Below are positions 55,865-64,000 of a DNA stretch of 64,000 nt, one piece after another. The position numbers and the translations under genes were made by a program. The DNA is from Pseudomonas sp. (GTDB lineage: Bacteria > Pseudomonadota > Gammaproteobacteria > Pseudomonadales > Pseudomonadaceae). The notes under the pieces were generated by a model, which made no database searches, was not told the origin of the DNA, and saw only the letters and a list, made by a program, of their open reading frames with translations. How positions within the stretch are numbered: the stretch's first letter is position 1; every line of letters begins with the position of its first letter. The stretch is from NCBI RefSeq assembly GCF_030683065.1, contig NZ_JAUXMX010000046.1:1-64000 (forward strand), in the 5' to 3' direction.

Positions 55865-58582
55865 ATGGACAGCCGACAACCTGCCAACGCCGAAGCGGCC
55901 TGGCACACACTCGACGCACAACAGGCCCTCGACGCCTTGCACAGCACCCGGAGCGGGCTTACCGAGGATGAGGCTACGGCGCGCTTGCAACGCTATGGGG
56001 CCAACCGCCTGCCGCCGCCCAAGCGGCGCGGCCCGCTAATGCGTCTGCTGCTGCAATTTCACAATGTACTGTTGTACATGATGATGGCGGCATCCGTTGT
56101 TACCGCCCTGCTCGGACAATGGGTGGACACTGCGGTGATCCTCGCTGCGGTGCTGATCAATGTGCTGATCAGCTTCATCCAGGAAGGCAAGGCGGAGCAC
56201 GCCCTGGATGCCATCCGCAACATGTTGTCGCTGCATGCCATGGTCTTGCGCGATGGCGAGCGCCGGGAAATACCCGCAGAACACCTGGTGCCAGGCGATA
56301 TCGTCGCGCTGGTGTCCGGGGACAAGGTGCCGGCGGACCTGCGCCTGCTCCAGGTAAAGAATTTCAACGTAGAAGAAGCGGCGCTGACTGGCGAATCGGT
56401 ACCGGTCGAGAAGTCCATTGCCTGCTCGGCCGCCGACGCCGTACTCGGTGACCGCCGTTGTATTGCTTATTCTGGCACCTTGGTCAGCAGCGGCCAGGCA
56501 CTCGGCCTGGTGGTAACAACTGGCAGCCTCACCGAACTGGGGCGCATCGGCAGCATGCTGCAACTGGTGGAGTCGATATCCACGCCATTACTGCGGCAGA
56601 TCAGCGGCTTCAGCCGCTGGCTGAGTGCAGCACTGCTGGTCTTGGCGATCGCCACCTTCACCCTCAGCACCCTGTGGCACGGCCAGGACCCAGCCGAGAT
56701 GTTCATGATGGTAGTGGCCTTGACCGTTGCGGCCATCCCCGAAGGATTGCCGGCGATCATTACCGTGATTCTGGCCCTCGGCGTACAGCGTATGGCCCGG
56801 CAAAAGGCCATCGTACGGCGCTTGCCGGCGGTCGAGACCCTAGGTTCAGTGACCGTGATCTGCTCGGACAAGACCGGCACCCTGACCCGCAACGAGATGA
56901 CCGTACAACGCTTGGTCAGCGCCGATCGGAGCATCGACGTCAGCGGTGTCGGTTACGCGCCTGCGGGCGGCTTCCACCTCAACGGTGCGCCCCTGGACGT
57001 CGATCAGGCCCTGCTCGACATCGGCCGCGCGGCGCAACTGTGCAACGATGCCCGGCTGGAGGAAGACGCTGACGGCAACTGGTTACTGCATGGCGACCCG
57101 ACCGAAGGCGCACTGGCCACCCTGGCCCTGAAAAGCGGCCTCGACCCGCTGGCCACGCAGACCGACTTGCCGCGCACCGATGCCATCCCCTTCGAGTCGG
57201 AACACCGGTTCATGGCCACCTTGCACCATGACCATAGTGGGCATGGGGTGATCTACCTCAAGGGCGCACCCGAGCGACTGCTGGAGATGTGCAGCCAGCA
57301 ACGCACTGCCGACGGCGACCAGCCACTCGATGCAGACTTCTGGCGGCGTCAGGCCACTGACTTGGCGGCCCATGGCTTGCGCCTGCTGGCCATTGCCAGC
57401 CGCCCGGCCGACGCCGAACAACGCAGCTTGAGCTTCTCCGATGTCGAGCAGGGCTTCACCCTGCTCGCCTTGTTCGGCATCATCGACCCGCCTCGCGCAG
57501 AGGCTATCAGCGCCGTGGCCGAGTGCCGGCGCGCCGGTATCGCGGTAAAAATGATTACTGGCGACCACGCCGAGACTGCCCGCGCCATCGGTGCGCAACT
57601 GGGCATCGGCATTGACCGGCCCGCGCTGACCGGCGCCGAAATCGAGCTGCTCGACGAGGACCGTCTCAGCGAACTACTACCGAACATTGAGGTGTTCGCT
57701 CGCGCCAGCCCGGAACACAAGCTGCGCCTGGTAAAGGCCATGCAAGCCAATGGCGAAGTGGTGGCCATGACCGGTGACGGGGTCAACGATGCGCCAGCAC
57801 TTAAGCGTGCAGATGTTGGCGTAGCCATGGGCCACAAAGGCACCGAGGCGGCCAAGGAAGCCGCAGAAATGGTTCTCGCCGACGACAACTTCGCCACCAT
57901 TACCGGGGCCGTGCGTGAAGGCCGGGCGGTCTACGACAACTTGAAGAAAAGCATCCTCTTCATGCTGCCGACCAATGGCGGCCAAGCCCTGATCGTGATC
58001 GCCGCGATCCTGTTCCAGCTGACCCTGCCACTGACCCCAGCCCAGGTACTGTGGATAAACATGGTCACCTCCTGCACCCTGTGCCTGGCATTAGCCTTCG
58101 AGCCGGCCGAGCGCGGCCTGATGGCTCGCCCGCCAAGACCACCAAAGGAACCCCTGCTTTCCGGCTTCTTCGCCTGGCGCGTACTGATGGTCTCGCTGCT
58201 GATGATGGGCGGCAGCCTAGGCCTGTTCCTCTGGGAACTGGAACGTGGCACCAGCCTGGAAAGCGCCAGGACCATGGCGGTGAACACCGTAGTGATCTGC
58301 GAGATGTTCTACCTGTTCAACAGCCGTTATATGTTCGCCTCGGTGCTCAATCGCGAAGGCTTGTTCGGCAACCCCAAGGTGTTGCTGGCCATCGGCGTGT
58401 GCCTGGTGCTGCAACTGCTATTCACCTATGCGCCACCCATGCAGCAGGTATTCGGCTCCACCGGACTGGGCGGTGCTGAATGGCTGCGCGTGCTGCTGGC
58501 CGGTTTACTGCTGTTCTGCGTGGCGGAACTGGAGAAAGCGGTTATTCGCCGCTTTCGCCTGCATCCCCAGGCCGTCGGCTGA
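55865..58582 (+). CDS. P2-type cation-transporting ATPase, CtpF-like
   Basis: A 905-residue P-type ATPase with about ten membrane helices. Sequence landmarks: TGES in the actuator domain, PEGLP in helix 4, the phosphorylation Asp at residue 335 in CSDKTGTLTRNEMTV, KGAPER in the nucleotide domain and TGDGVNDAPALKRADVGVAMG. The N-terminal cation ATPase domain (AWHTLDAQQALDALHSTRSG) is also typical of type II pumps. In helix 6 the Asp expected in N-x-x-T-D is replaced by Ser (WINMVTSCTLCLALAFEP), as in CtpF-like pumps. Calcium is the likely ion but is not proven. GGAG lies before the ATG. Confidence 0.88.
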   Translation: MDSRQPANAEAAWHTLDAQQALDALHSTRSGLTEDEATARLQRYGANRLPPPKRRGPLMRLLLQFHNVLLYMMMAASVVTALLGQWVDTAVILAAVLINVLISFIQEGKAEHALDAIRNMLSLHAMVLRDGERREIPAEHLVPGDIVALVSGDKVPADLRLLQVKNFNVEEAALTGESVPVEKSIACSAADAVLGDRRCIAYSGTLVSSGQALGLVVTTGSLTELGRIGSMLQLVESISTPLLRQISGFSRWLSAALLVLAIATFTLSTLWHGQDPAEMFMMVVALTVAAIPEGLPAIITVILALGVQRMARQKAIVRRLPAVETLGSVTVICSDKTGTLTRNEMTVQRLVSADRSIDVSGVGYAPAGGFHLNGAPLDVDQALLDIGRAAQLCNDARLEEDADGNWLLHGDPTEGALATLALKSGLDPLATQTDLPRTDAIPFESEHRFMATLHHDHSGHGVIYLKGAPERLLEMCSQQRTADGDQPLDADFWRRQATDLAAHGLRLLAIASRPADAEQRSLSFSDVEQGFTLLALFGIIDPPRAEAISAVAECRRAGIAVKMITGDHAETARAIGAQLGIGIDRPALTGAEIELLDEDRLSELLPNIEVFARASPEHKLRLVKAMQANGEVVAMTGDGVNDAPALKRADVGVAMGHKGTEAAKEAAEMVLADDNFATITGAVREGRAVYDNLKKSILFMLPTNGGQALIVIAAILFQLTLPLTPAQVLWINMVTSCTLCLALAFEPAERGLMARPPRPPKEPLLSGFFAWRVLMVSLLMMGGSLGLFLWELERGTSLESARTMAVNTVVICEMFYLFNSRYMFASVLNREGLFGNPKVLLAIGVCLVLQLLFTYAPPMQQVFGSTGLGGAEWLRVLLAGLLLFCVAELEKAVIRRFRLHPQAVG

Positions 58583-58648
58583 ACCCAGCGGGCGACGCCC
58601 CTGGTAGGGTGTGCTGCGCCCACCGGCGGTGCCCGGGATTGCACCGGG

Positions 58649-59233
58649 CTAGGGCTCGCGGCATAGCTCGCCGCGGGCGAAGGCCATCAGCTCCGGATAG
58701 AACTGGCGAAAATCCTCGCTCAGTGGCTGATACAGGCGTTCCAGCTCGAGCAGGCTGCCGTCCAGCACGCCGGGGCGTGAAATGCGCCGGCCCATGCCGG
58801 CAATCACCTGCTCCAGCACCGCAAACTCGCGGTAGCGGCCCAGCCAGTCCTGGCTCGCCATGCGCGGCGCAATCTGGGCCAGGCGCTCGGGCAAAAACGG
58901 CTCATCGGCCAAGACCCGATACACCCGCCCGGTGAACTGCGCCAGCGGCTCGGCGGCGTAATCCGCCCAATTCAATGCCAGGCAATGGTCAAAGAACAGG
59001 TCCAGAAGGATTCCGGCATAACGTCGCCGTCCGGCGGGAAAGCGCGCACGGGCATGGGCCAGCAGTGCGTGACTGTCAGTAAAAGCATCGATGCGCCGAT
59101 GCAGGACAATCGCCGCTTCGATATCCGCAGGCCACTGTCCGGCCAGCCGGCCTTTGACGAAATCGCCATACAGGCTGCCAAGCAGTTGCGCCGGCGCGTC
59201 GCCGCCAAGGTGCAGATGAGCGAGATAATTCAT
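58649..59233 (-). CDS. acpH: Acyl carrier protein phosphodiesterase AcpH
   Basis: A 194-residue hydrolase that removes the 4'-phosphopantetheine prosthetic group from holo-ACP. It shows the DUF479 signature: MNYLAHLHLGGDAPAQLLGS, GDFVKGR, HRRIDAFTDSH and the metal-binding LLDLFFDHCLALNW. The length equals E. coli AcpH (193). The ATG at 59233 begins the conserved region; an in-frame extension to 59263 has no support. It lies divergent from the arsR-type regulator gene. Confidence 0.9.
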   Translation of the reverse strand: MNYLAHLHLGGDAPAQLLGSLYGDFVKGRLAGQWPADIEAAIVLHRRIDAFTDSHALLAHARARFPAGRRRYAGILLDLFFDHCLALNWADYAAEPLAQFTGRVYRVLADEPFLPERLAQIAPRMASQDWLGRYREFAVLEQVIAGMGRRISRPGVLDGSLLELERLYQPLSEDFRQFYPELMAFARGELCREP

Positions 59234-59289
59234 GAGCCAGAGCTTACACATCAGTGCCGGCAATGAGCACTATCGGCGCAAACGATCTG

Positions 59290-59311
59290 TATATCGCTTC
59301 AGCTCGATATA
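59290..59311 (+). promoter_or_regulatory. Palindromic operator upstream of ArsR-type regulator
   Basis: TATATCG (59290-59296) and CGATATA (59305-59311) form a perfect inverted repeat with an 8-base spacer. A further CGATAT half-site lies at 59326-59331. It lies 52-73 bases before the regulator start, as expected for an autoregulatory operator. Confidence 0.6.
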
Positions 59312-59362
59312 AGGTTCGCCCCATCGCGATATGGCGCGACGACAACCCTGGACACTGCAGAC

Positions 59363-59665
59363 ATGCCCATCGATATCGATGAAGTGATCAAAGCCCTCGC
59401 CCACCCGGTGCGCCGCGACATCCTGCATTGGTTGAAGACCCCTGAGGCTTATTTCGCCGACCAGGATCATCCGCTGGAAATCGGTGTGTGTGCCGGCAAG
59501 ATCGACCAGCGCACCGGGCTGTCGCAATCGACGGTCTCGGCCCACCTGGCGACTCTGCAGCGGGCCGGCCTGGTGATCAGCAAGAAGGTCGGCCAGTGGC
59601 ATTTCTTCAAACGCAACGAGGACGTCATCCAGGATTTTCTGCGCCATATCAGCCACGAGCTTTAA
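59363..59665 (+). CDS. ArsR-family transcriptional regulator
   Basis: A 100-residue winged helix-turn-helix repressor: IKALAHPVRRDILHWLK followed by the recognition helix QRTGLSQSTVSAHLATLQRAG and the wing LVISKKVGQWHFFKRNE. Only one Cys (GVCAGK, about residue 43) is present, so classical metal-Cys sensing by a Cys pair is absent; redox or electrophile sensing by that Cys is an inference. It lies 63 bases upstream of xenB on the same strand, and a palindrome precedes it, so it probably controls both itself and xenB. Confidence 0.85.
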   Translation: MPIDIDEVIKALAHPVRRDILHWLKTPEAYFADQDHPLEIGVCAGKIDQRTGLSQSTVSAHLATLQRAGLVISKKVGQWHFFKRNEDVIQDFLRHISHEL

Positions 59666-59728
59666 CCCACCCCTATGCCAGCACCTGAACCCAGGTTCAG
59701 GGCATGACAACCGATGGAGAACCACCCT

Positions 59729-60778
59729 ATGCCGACACTTTTCGACCCGATCAAGATTGGTGACCTGGAGCTGAACAACCGGATCATCATGGCGCCCCTG
59801 ACCCGCTGCCGTGCCGACGAAGGCCGCGTGCCTAATGCACTGATGGCCGAGCACTACGTGCAGCGAGCCTCCGCCGGCCTGATCATCAGCGAGGCCACCG
59901 CCGTCACGCCCATGGGCGTCGGCTATCCAGACACCCCCGGCATCTGGTCCGACGCACAGGTGCGCGGCTGGAGCAACATCACCAAGGCCGTACATGCCAA
60001 TGGTGGCAAGATCGTCCTGCAACTGTGGCATGTCGGGCGCATCTCCCACCCCAGCTACCTGAACGGCGAGTTGCCAGTGGCGCCCAGCGCGATCCAGCCC
60101 GCAGGCCATGTCAGCCTGGTTCGACCGCTCGCTGAATACGTCACCCCGCGCGCCCTTGAAACCGAGGAAATTGCCGATATCGTCGAGGCCTATCGCCAGG
60201 GCGCAGAAAATGCCAAGGCCGCCGGTTTCGATGGCGTAGAAGTCCACGGCGCCAACGGCTACCTGCTCGATCAGTTCCTTCAGGACAGCACCAACCAGCG
60301 CAGTGATCGCTACGGCGGCTCCCTGGAAAACCGTGCGCGCCTGATGCTCGAAGTAACCGATGCAGTGATATCGGTATGGGGCGCCGGCCGGGTCGGCATG
60401 CACCTGGCACCGCGTGCGGACAGCCACGACATGGGCGACAGTAACCGCACCGAGACCTTCACCTACGTTGCCCGCGAACTGGGCAAGCGCGGCATCGCCT
60501 TTATTTGCGCCCGCGAAAAAGAAGCCGATGACAGCCTGGCACCAGGCCTCAAGCAAGCCTTCGGCGGCGTATTCATCGCCAACGAACGCTTCACCAAGGC
60601 GCAAGCCAACGCCTGGCTCGCCAGCGGCAAGGCCGATGCGGTGGCCTTCGGCATCCCCTTTATCGCCAACCCGGACCTGCCCGCCCGCCTCGCCGCGGAC
60701 GCCCCTTTAAATGAGCCACAACCAGAAACCTTTTATGGCGCCGGGCCGGTCGGCTATATCGATTACCCACGGCTGTAA
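59729..60778 (+). CDS. xenB: Old yellow enzyme-family alkene reductase XenB
   Basis: An FMN-dependent NADPH reductase of 349 residues that reduces activated alkenes, nitro compounds and nitrate esters. Motifs include IMAPLTRCRADEGRVPNALM (Thr at the flavin), the substrate-binding HGANGYLLDQFLQDSTNQRS (His and Asn), and GYIDYPRL at the C-terminus. It closely resembles XenB of P. fluorescens/putida from memory. GGAGA lies 8 bases before the ATG at 59729. It follows the ArsR-type regulator and is closed by a strong terminator. Confidence 0.92.
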   Translation: MPTLFDPIKIGDLELNNRIIMAPLTRCRADEGRVPNALMAEHYVQRASAGLIISEATAVTPMGVGYPDTPGIWSDAQVRGWSNITKAVHANGGKIVLQLWHVGRISHPSYLNGELPVAPSAIQPAGHVSLVRPLAEYVTPRALETEEIADIVEAYRQGAENAKAAGFDGVEVHGANGYLLDQFLQDSTNQRSDRYGGSLENRARLMLEVTDAVISVWGAGRVGMHLAPRADSHDMGDSNRTETFTYVARELGKRGIAFICAREKEADDSLAPGLKQAFGGVFIANERFTKAQANAWLASGKADAVAFGIPFIANPDLPARLAADAPLNEPQPETFYGAGPVGYIDYPRL

Positions 60779-60814
60779 TGCTGCAGGGCGCGACATACCC
60801 GCCGCAATGAAATG

Positions 60815-60842
60815 AAAAAAGGAGCCCAAAGGCTCCTTTTTT
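60815..60842. terminator. Bidirectional terminator between xenB and aapP
   Basis: GGAGCC / GGCTCC stem with a CAAA loop, flanked by six A residues before and six T residues after, so it ends transcription from both sides. Confidence 0.9.
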
Positions 60843-60858
60843 CATGGCTGCAGCACTC

Positions 60859-61620
60859 TCAGTGGAGGATCTGGCTGAGGAACAACTTGGTGCGCTCGTT
60901 CTGCGGGGTGTTGAAGAAGGTTTCGGGATCAGCCTGCTCGACGATCTCGCCCTTGTCGAGGAAGATCACCCGGTTCGCCACGGTGCGGGCAAAACCCATC
61001 TCGTGGGTCACGCAGAGCATGGTCATGCCGTCTTCGGCCAGGCCGATCATGGTGTCCAGCACTTCCTTGACCATCTCCGGATCGAGCGCCGAGGTTGGTT
61101 CGTCGAACAGCATGATCTTCGGCTTCATGCACAGCGCCCGGGCAATCGCCACGCGCTGCTGCTGACCACCGGACAATTGCCCTGGGTACTTGAGGGCCTG
61201 CTCAGGAATGCGTACGCGCTCGAGGAAGTGCATGGCGACTTCTTCGGCCTGGCGCTTGGGCATCTTGCGCACCCACATCGGCGCCAGGGTGCAGTTCTGC
61301 AGCACAGTCAGGTGCGGGAACAGATTGAAGTGCTGGAACACCATGCCCACTTCGCGGCGTACTGCTTCGATGTGCTTGAGGTCATGGGTCAGTTCGGTGC
61401 CATCAACCACAATGCGCCCTTGCTGGTGCTCTTCCAGGCGATTGATGCAGCGGATGGCGGTGGACTTGCCGGAGCCGGACGGGCCGCAGAGGACGATACG
61501 CTCGCCCTGCTTGACGTTCAGGTTGATGTCCTTGAGCACGTGGAACTCGCCGTACCACTTGTGCACGCCTTCCATCAGGATCATCGGTTCAGCGCTGGTT
61601 TGTTTATTTGCTACAGACAT
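60859..61620 (-). CDS. aapP: General L-amino-acid ABC transporter ATPase AapP
   Basis: The 253-residue ATPase of a polar amino-acid importer. Walker A is GPSGSGKST near residue 47, the signature [15 protein letters not shown], Walker [15 protein letters not shown], and the switch His in [10 protein letters not shown]. An N-terminal extension of about 14 residues precedes the conserved [17 protein letters not shown]. It starts 11 bases after aapM. AGGAG lies upstream of the ATG. GltL/BztD are relatives; the neighbouring long permeases favour Aap. Confidence 0.92.
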   Translation of the reverse strand: MSVANKQTSAEPMILMEGVHKWYGEFHVLKDINLNVKQGERIVLCGPSGSGKSTAIRCINRLEEHQQGRIVVDGTELTHDLKHIEAVRREVGMVFQHFNLFPHLTVLQNCTLAPMWVRKMPKRQAEEVAMHFLERVRIPEQALKYPGQLSGGQQQRVAIARALCMKPKIMLFDEPTSALDPEMVKEVLDTMIGLAEDGMTMLCVTHEMGFARTVANRVIFLDKGEIVEQADPETFFNTPQNERTKLFLSQILH

Positions 61621-61631
61621 TGAAATAACTC

Positions 61632-62729
61632 CTAACGCTTGTGGCCAGTGTTCAGCTTACGTTCCAAATGCATGGAGTAGCGGGACATGCCGAAACAGAA
61701 AATCCAGAAAACCAGGGCGGCAAATACATAGCCTTCGGTAGCCATGCCTAGCCAAGCCGGATCGGTGGTGGCTTGCTTGATGCTGTTAAGCAGGTCGAAC
61801 AAACCGATGATGATCACCAGGCTGGTGTCTTTGAACAGCGAGATGAAGGTGTTGACGATACCGGGGATCACCAGCTTCATGGCTTGCGGCAGAATCACCA
61901 GGCCCATCGTCCGCCAGTAGCCAAGTCCCATGGCCGCAGCAGCTTCGTACTGCCCCTTGGGAATCGCCTGCAAGCCGCCGCGAACCACTTCAGCGATATA
62001 CGCCGACTGAAACAGGATCACCCCGATCAGTGCCCGTACCAGCTTATCGAAGCTCATGCCTTCCGGCAGGAACAACGGCAACATCACCGACGACATGAAC
62101 AACACCGTGATCAAGGGCACACCGCGCCAGAACTCGATGAAGGTCACGCAGATCACCCGGATCGCCGGCATGTCCGAACGCCGTCCGAGCGCCAGCACCA
62201 CGCCCAGCGGCAAGGCACCAGCAATACCTACGGCGGCGATCACCAGGGTCAGCATCAGGCCGCCCCATTGGCTGGTAGACACCTCACGCAAACCGAAGAA
62301 ACCGCCATGCAGCAGCCAGAACGCCAGCAGCGGATAGACCACCAGGAAAATCAGGCCATACAACGCCTTGCGTGGCATTGCCGAGACAAACAGCGGGGCA
62401 GCACCGATAACGGCCAACCACAATGTCAGGTCGACACGCCAGCGCAGCCCGGTCGGGTAGAAACCGTACATGAACTGGCCAAAACGCTGCTGGATGAAGA
62501 CCCAACAAGCGCCTTCCGAGGTGCAGTCCGCGCGGGTCGTACCCACCCAGTCGGCATTAATGAACGCCCACTGAATCAGCGGCGGCGCAATCAGCCAGAC
62601 AAGGTAGGCGGCGAACAGGGTCAGCAGGCTGTTGAACCAGCTTGAGAACAGGTTGGCGCGCAGCCAACCGAGTACGCCAACGCTCAATAGCGGTGGCGGC
62701 AGATCGGGTTTGAAAATATGCGTGCTCAT
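61632..62729 (-). CDS. aapM: General L-amino-acid ABC transporter permease AapM
   Basis: A 365-residue inner-membrane permease, longer than the usual 220-residue polar amino-acid permeases because of an N-terminal hydrophobic part of about 140 residues. The C-terminal half holds the coupling motif [22 protein letters not shown] and [16 protein letters not shown]. The ATG has an AGAGGA site upstream. The gene starts 10 bases after aapQ. Confidence 0.92.
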   Translation of the reverse strand: MSTHIFKPDLPPPLLSVGVLGWLRANLFSSWFNSLLTLFAAYLVWLIAPPLIQWAFINADWVGTTRADCTSEGACWVFIQQRFGQFMYGFYPTGLRWRVDLTLWLAVIGAAPLFVSAMPRKALYGLIFLVVYPLLAFWLLHGGFFGLREVSTSQWGGLMLTLVIAAVGIAGALPLGVVLALGRRSDMPAIRVICVTFIEFWRGVPLITVLFMSSVMLPLFLPEGMSFDKLVRALIGVILFQSAYIAEVVRGGLQAIPKGQYEAAAAMGLGYWRTMGLVILPQAMKLVIPGIVNTFISLFKDTSLVIIIGLFDLLNSIKQATTDPAWLGMATEGYVFAALVFWIFCFGMSRYSMHLERKLNTGHKR

Positions 62730-62739
62730 GGCTTGTCCT

Positions 62740-63924
62740 CTAGCGTTCGATCAGCGCCATGCGCTTGTTGTACCAATTCATCAACATGGAAATGCTGATG
62801 CTGATGGCCAAGTACACACTCATGGTGATGGCAATCACCTCGATGGCTTGTCCCGTCTGGTTAAGTACCGTGCCGGCAAACAACGAGACCATGTCCGGAT
62901 AACCGATACCAGCCGCCAGCGAGGAGTTCTTCGCCAGGTTGAGGTACTGACTGGTCAGCGGCGGAATGATCACCCGCAGGGCCTGAGGCAGGATCACCAA
63001 ACGCAGGGTCTTACCTGCCGGCAGGCCTAGAGAACGGGCTGCCTCGGTCTGTCCATGACTGACCGCCATGATCCCGGAGCGAACGTTCTCGGCGATGAAC
63101 GCCGCGGTATAGATGGTCAATGCCAGGGTCAGCGCCATCAGCTCGGGAATCAGTACCCAACCGCCGGTGAAGTTGAAGCCGGTCAGTTCCGGCGTGCTCC
63201 ATTGCAGCGGGTTGCCGGTCAGCAACACGGCCAACCCGGGCAGTATCAACAACAACGGCACGGCACCCAATGACACCGGGAACAGCTTGCCAGTGGACTC
63301 GAATCGCGCCTTCGACCAACGCGACAGCAATATGATGCCAATGATCGCCACCACCACCGCGCCGAAAAAGCTGACAAAGTTGTCAGATGGGCTGGGCGAC
63401 GGCATATACAAACCGCGGCTATTGAGGAAGAAGGTCTGACCTAAATCCAGACTAGCGCGCGGGCCGGGTAACGAGAGCATTACCGCGAAGTACCAGAAGA
63501 AGATCTGCAGCAACGGCGGGATATTACGGAACGTCTCGATGTACACGGTAGCGAGCTTGCCGATCAACCAATTAGGCGACAGCCGCGCAACACCGAGGAT
63601 AAACCCCAGGATGGTTGCCAGGATGATACCGATCACCGACACCAGCAGCGTGTTGAGCAAACCGACAACGAAGACCCGTCCATAGCTGTGGCTTTCGTTG
63701 TAATCGATCAGGCTTTGCGCAATGCCGAAGCCGGCATTGTTGTTTAGAAAGGAGAAGCCAGAAGTAATCCCGCGCTTCTCGAGGTTGGTCTGGGTGTTGT
63801 CGAACAGGAACCAGCCGACCGCCACAATGGCAATAACGGCAATGATCTGGAATAGCCAGGCGCGCACTTTGGGGTCGGTCCAGACCGATCCACGTGGGCG
63901 CGAGACATTTGCAGGAGTTTGCAT
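62740..63924 (-). CDS. aapQ: General L-amino-acid ABC transporter permease AapQ
   Basis: A 394-residue inner-membrane permease. The conserved Aap region includes RNIPPLLQIFFWYFAVM and the coupling motif EAARSLGLPAGKTLRLVILP, with LNLAKNSSLAAGIGYPDM near the C-terminus. The ATG at 63924 follows a GAGG site 6 bases upstream; the frame opens four codons earlier at 63936. It should be preceded, beyond the window end, by the binding-protein gene aapJ; a hairpin in the gap would favour excess AapJ. Confidence 0.9.
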   Translation of the reverse strand: MQTPANVSRPRGSVWTDPKVRAWLFQIIAVIAIVAVGWFLFDNTQTNLEKRGITSGFSFLNNNAGFGIAQSLIDYNESHSYGRVFVVGLLNTLLVSVIGIILATILGFILGVARLSPNWLIGKLATVYIETFRNIPPLLQIFFWYFAVMLSLPGPRASLDLGQTFFLNSRGLYMPSPSPSDNFVSFFGAVVVAIIGIILLSRWSKARFESTGKLFPVSLGAVPLLLILPGLAVLLTGNPLQWSTPELTGFNFTGGWVLIPELMALTLALTIYTAAFIAENVRSGIMAVSHGQTEAARSLGLPAGKTLRLVILPQALRVIIPPLTSQYLNLAKNSSLAAGIGYPDMVSLFAGTVLNQTGQAIEVIAITMSVYLAISISISMLMNWYNKRMALIER

Positions 63925-63944
63925 AATAGCCCTCAAGGAAGCCT

Positions 63945-63966
63945 CATGCCCGCATTGGCGGGCATG
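63945..63966 (-). terminator. Hairpin before aapQ
   Basis: CATGCCCGC and GCGGGCATG pair perfectly over 9 bp around a 4-base loop, in the gap between aapQ and the upstream gene. There is no T tract; it probably attenuates or stabilises the message. Confidence 0.55.
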
Positions 63967-63979
63967 GGGTTCAGGTCAT

Positions 63980-64000
63980 CTAGAACATGCCGGCACCCCG
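63980..64000 (-). CDS. aapJ: Possible 3' end of aapJ binding-protein gene (partial)
   Basis: Only six codons before a TAG stop are inside the window (read on the minus strand as RGAGMF-stop). The reading is suggested only by synteny: aapJ normally precedes aapQ. The residues are too few to identify the protein, and another reading frame cannot be excluded. Confidence 0.25.
   Translation of the reverse strand, partial: RGAGMF

Noticed and set aside
58600..58650. Repeat-like segment GGTAGGGTGTGCTGCGCCCA after the P-type ATPase
   Set aside because: Resembles dispersed repeats seen in several bacteria, but no symmetric structure or second copy in the window supports calling it.
59270..60604. 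A 444-codon minus-strand open frame opposite xenB
   Set aside because: Lies antisense to the well-supported xenB and arsR genes and shows no family signature.

Overview
The window is a stretch of a Pseudomonas chromosome (not P. aeruginosa itself). The support is a high-GC gamma-proteobacterial codon style, gene blocks that keep Pseudomonas order (rapA with its alkB-side neighbours; dgkA-erdR; recX-recA-cinA-mutS-fdxA-rsmZ; olsB-olsA-usp), ANR-type boxes, a Gac/Rsm small RNA, and REP/REPIN-type repeats. I see no prophage, complete insertion sequence, CRISPR array or rRNA. Most of it is core genome, so the interest lies in regulatory sites, very small genes and a few odd proteins.

Layout. 0-0.5 kb: three tandem identical initiator tRNAs (the first cut by the window edge), each with its own terminator, and private promoters visible for the second and third. 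1-7 kb: rimO; a 38-codon ccoM-like cytochrome oxidase subunit gene with two ANR boxes; a small basic protein translationally coupled to an AlkB-family gene; rapA. 7.4-16.6 kb: REPIN, MFS transporter, an OpgC-like acyltransferase directly upstream of opgGH (periplasmic glucan synthesis), and a periplasmic-NMT1/GGDEF diguanylate cyclase. 16.6-22.7 kb: hyi-glxR, a four-gene phosphonate/selenate-type ABC importer, and two small domain-of-unknown-function genes. 23-27.9 kb: braCDEFG branched-chain amino-acid importer with an internal terminator after braC. 28-32.7 kb: an RsuA-like protein lacking the catalytic Asp, a DUF1456 protein, rhlG, trmO and a PAS-GAF-GGDEF protein. 33-38 kb: fpr/finR divergent pair, dgkA, erdR, an EamA transporter, a DTW-domain tRNA modification gene and a PA3611-like exported protein. 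38.5-47.6 kb: beta-CASP RNase, LOG-family protein, recX, recA (with SOS box), cinA, mutS, fdxA, then the small RNA gene rsmZ on the minus strand with a perfect GacA upstream activating sequence, and an FKBP where rpoS would be expected. 48-59 kb: ribbon-helix-helix protein, DJ-1/PfpI protein, clsB-type cardiolipin synthase, a serine hydrolase coupled to a small Cys-containing membrane protein, an acyl-CoA-dehydrogenase-like protein divergent from olsBA with a Pho-box array between them, and a universal stress protein divergent from a P-type ATPase with a shared ANR box. 59-64 kb: acpH, an ArsR-type regulator with a palindromic operator upstream of a xenB-type flavin reductase, and aapQMP of an amino-acid ABC importer running off the window end.

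Themes linking the genes: membrane and envelope lipids/glucans (opgGH plus acyltransferase, dgkA, clsB, olsBA), low-oxygen adaptation through ANR (ccoM, usp/P-type ATPase, perhaps the beta-CASP RNase), c-di-GMP and Gac/Rsm signalling (two GGDEF proteins, rsmZ), and nutrient uptake (bra, aap, PhnD-like system). The most noteworthy items that a routine annotation could miss are rsmZ with its activating site, the ccoM-like micro-gene with tandem ANR boxes, the Pho-box array at olsBA, and the RsuA-like protein with a missing catalytic residue.
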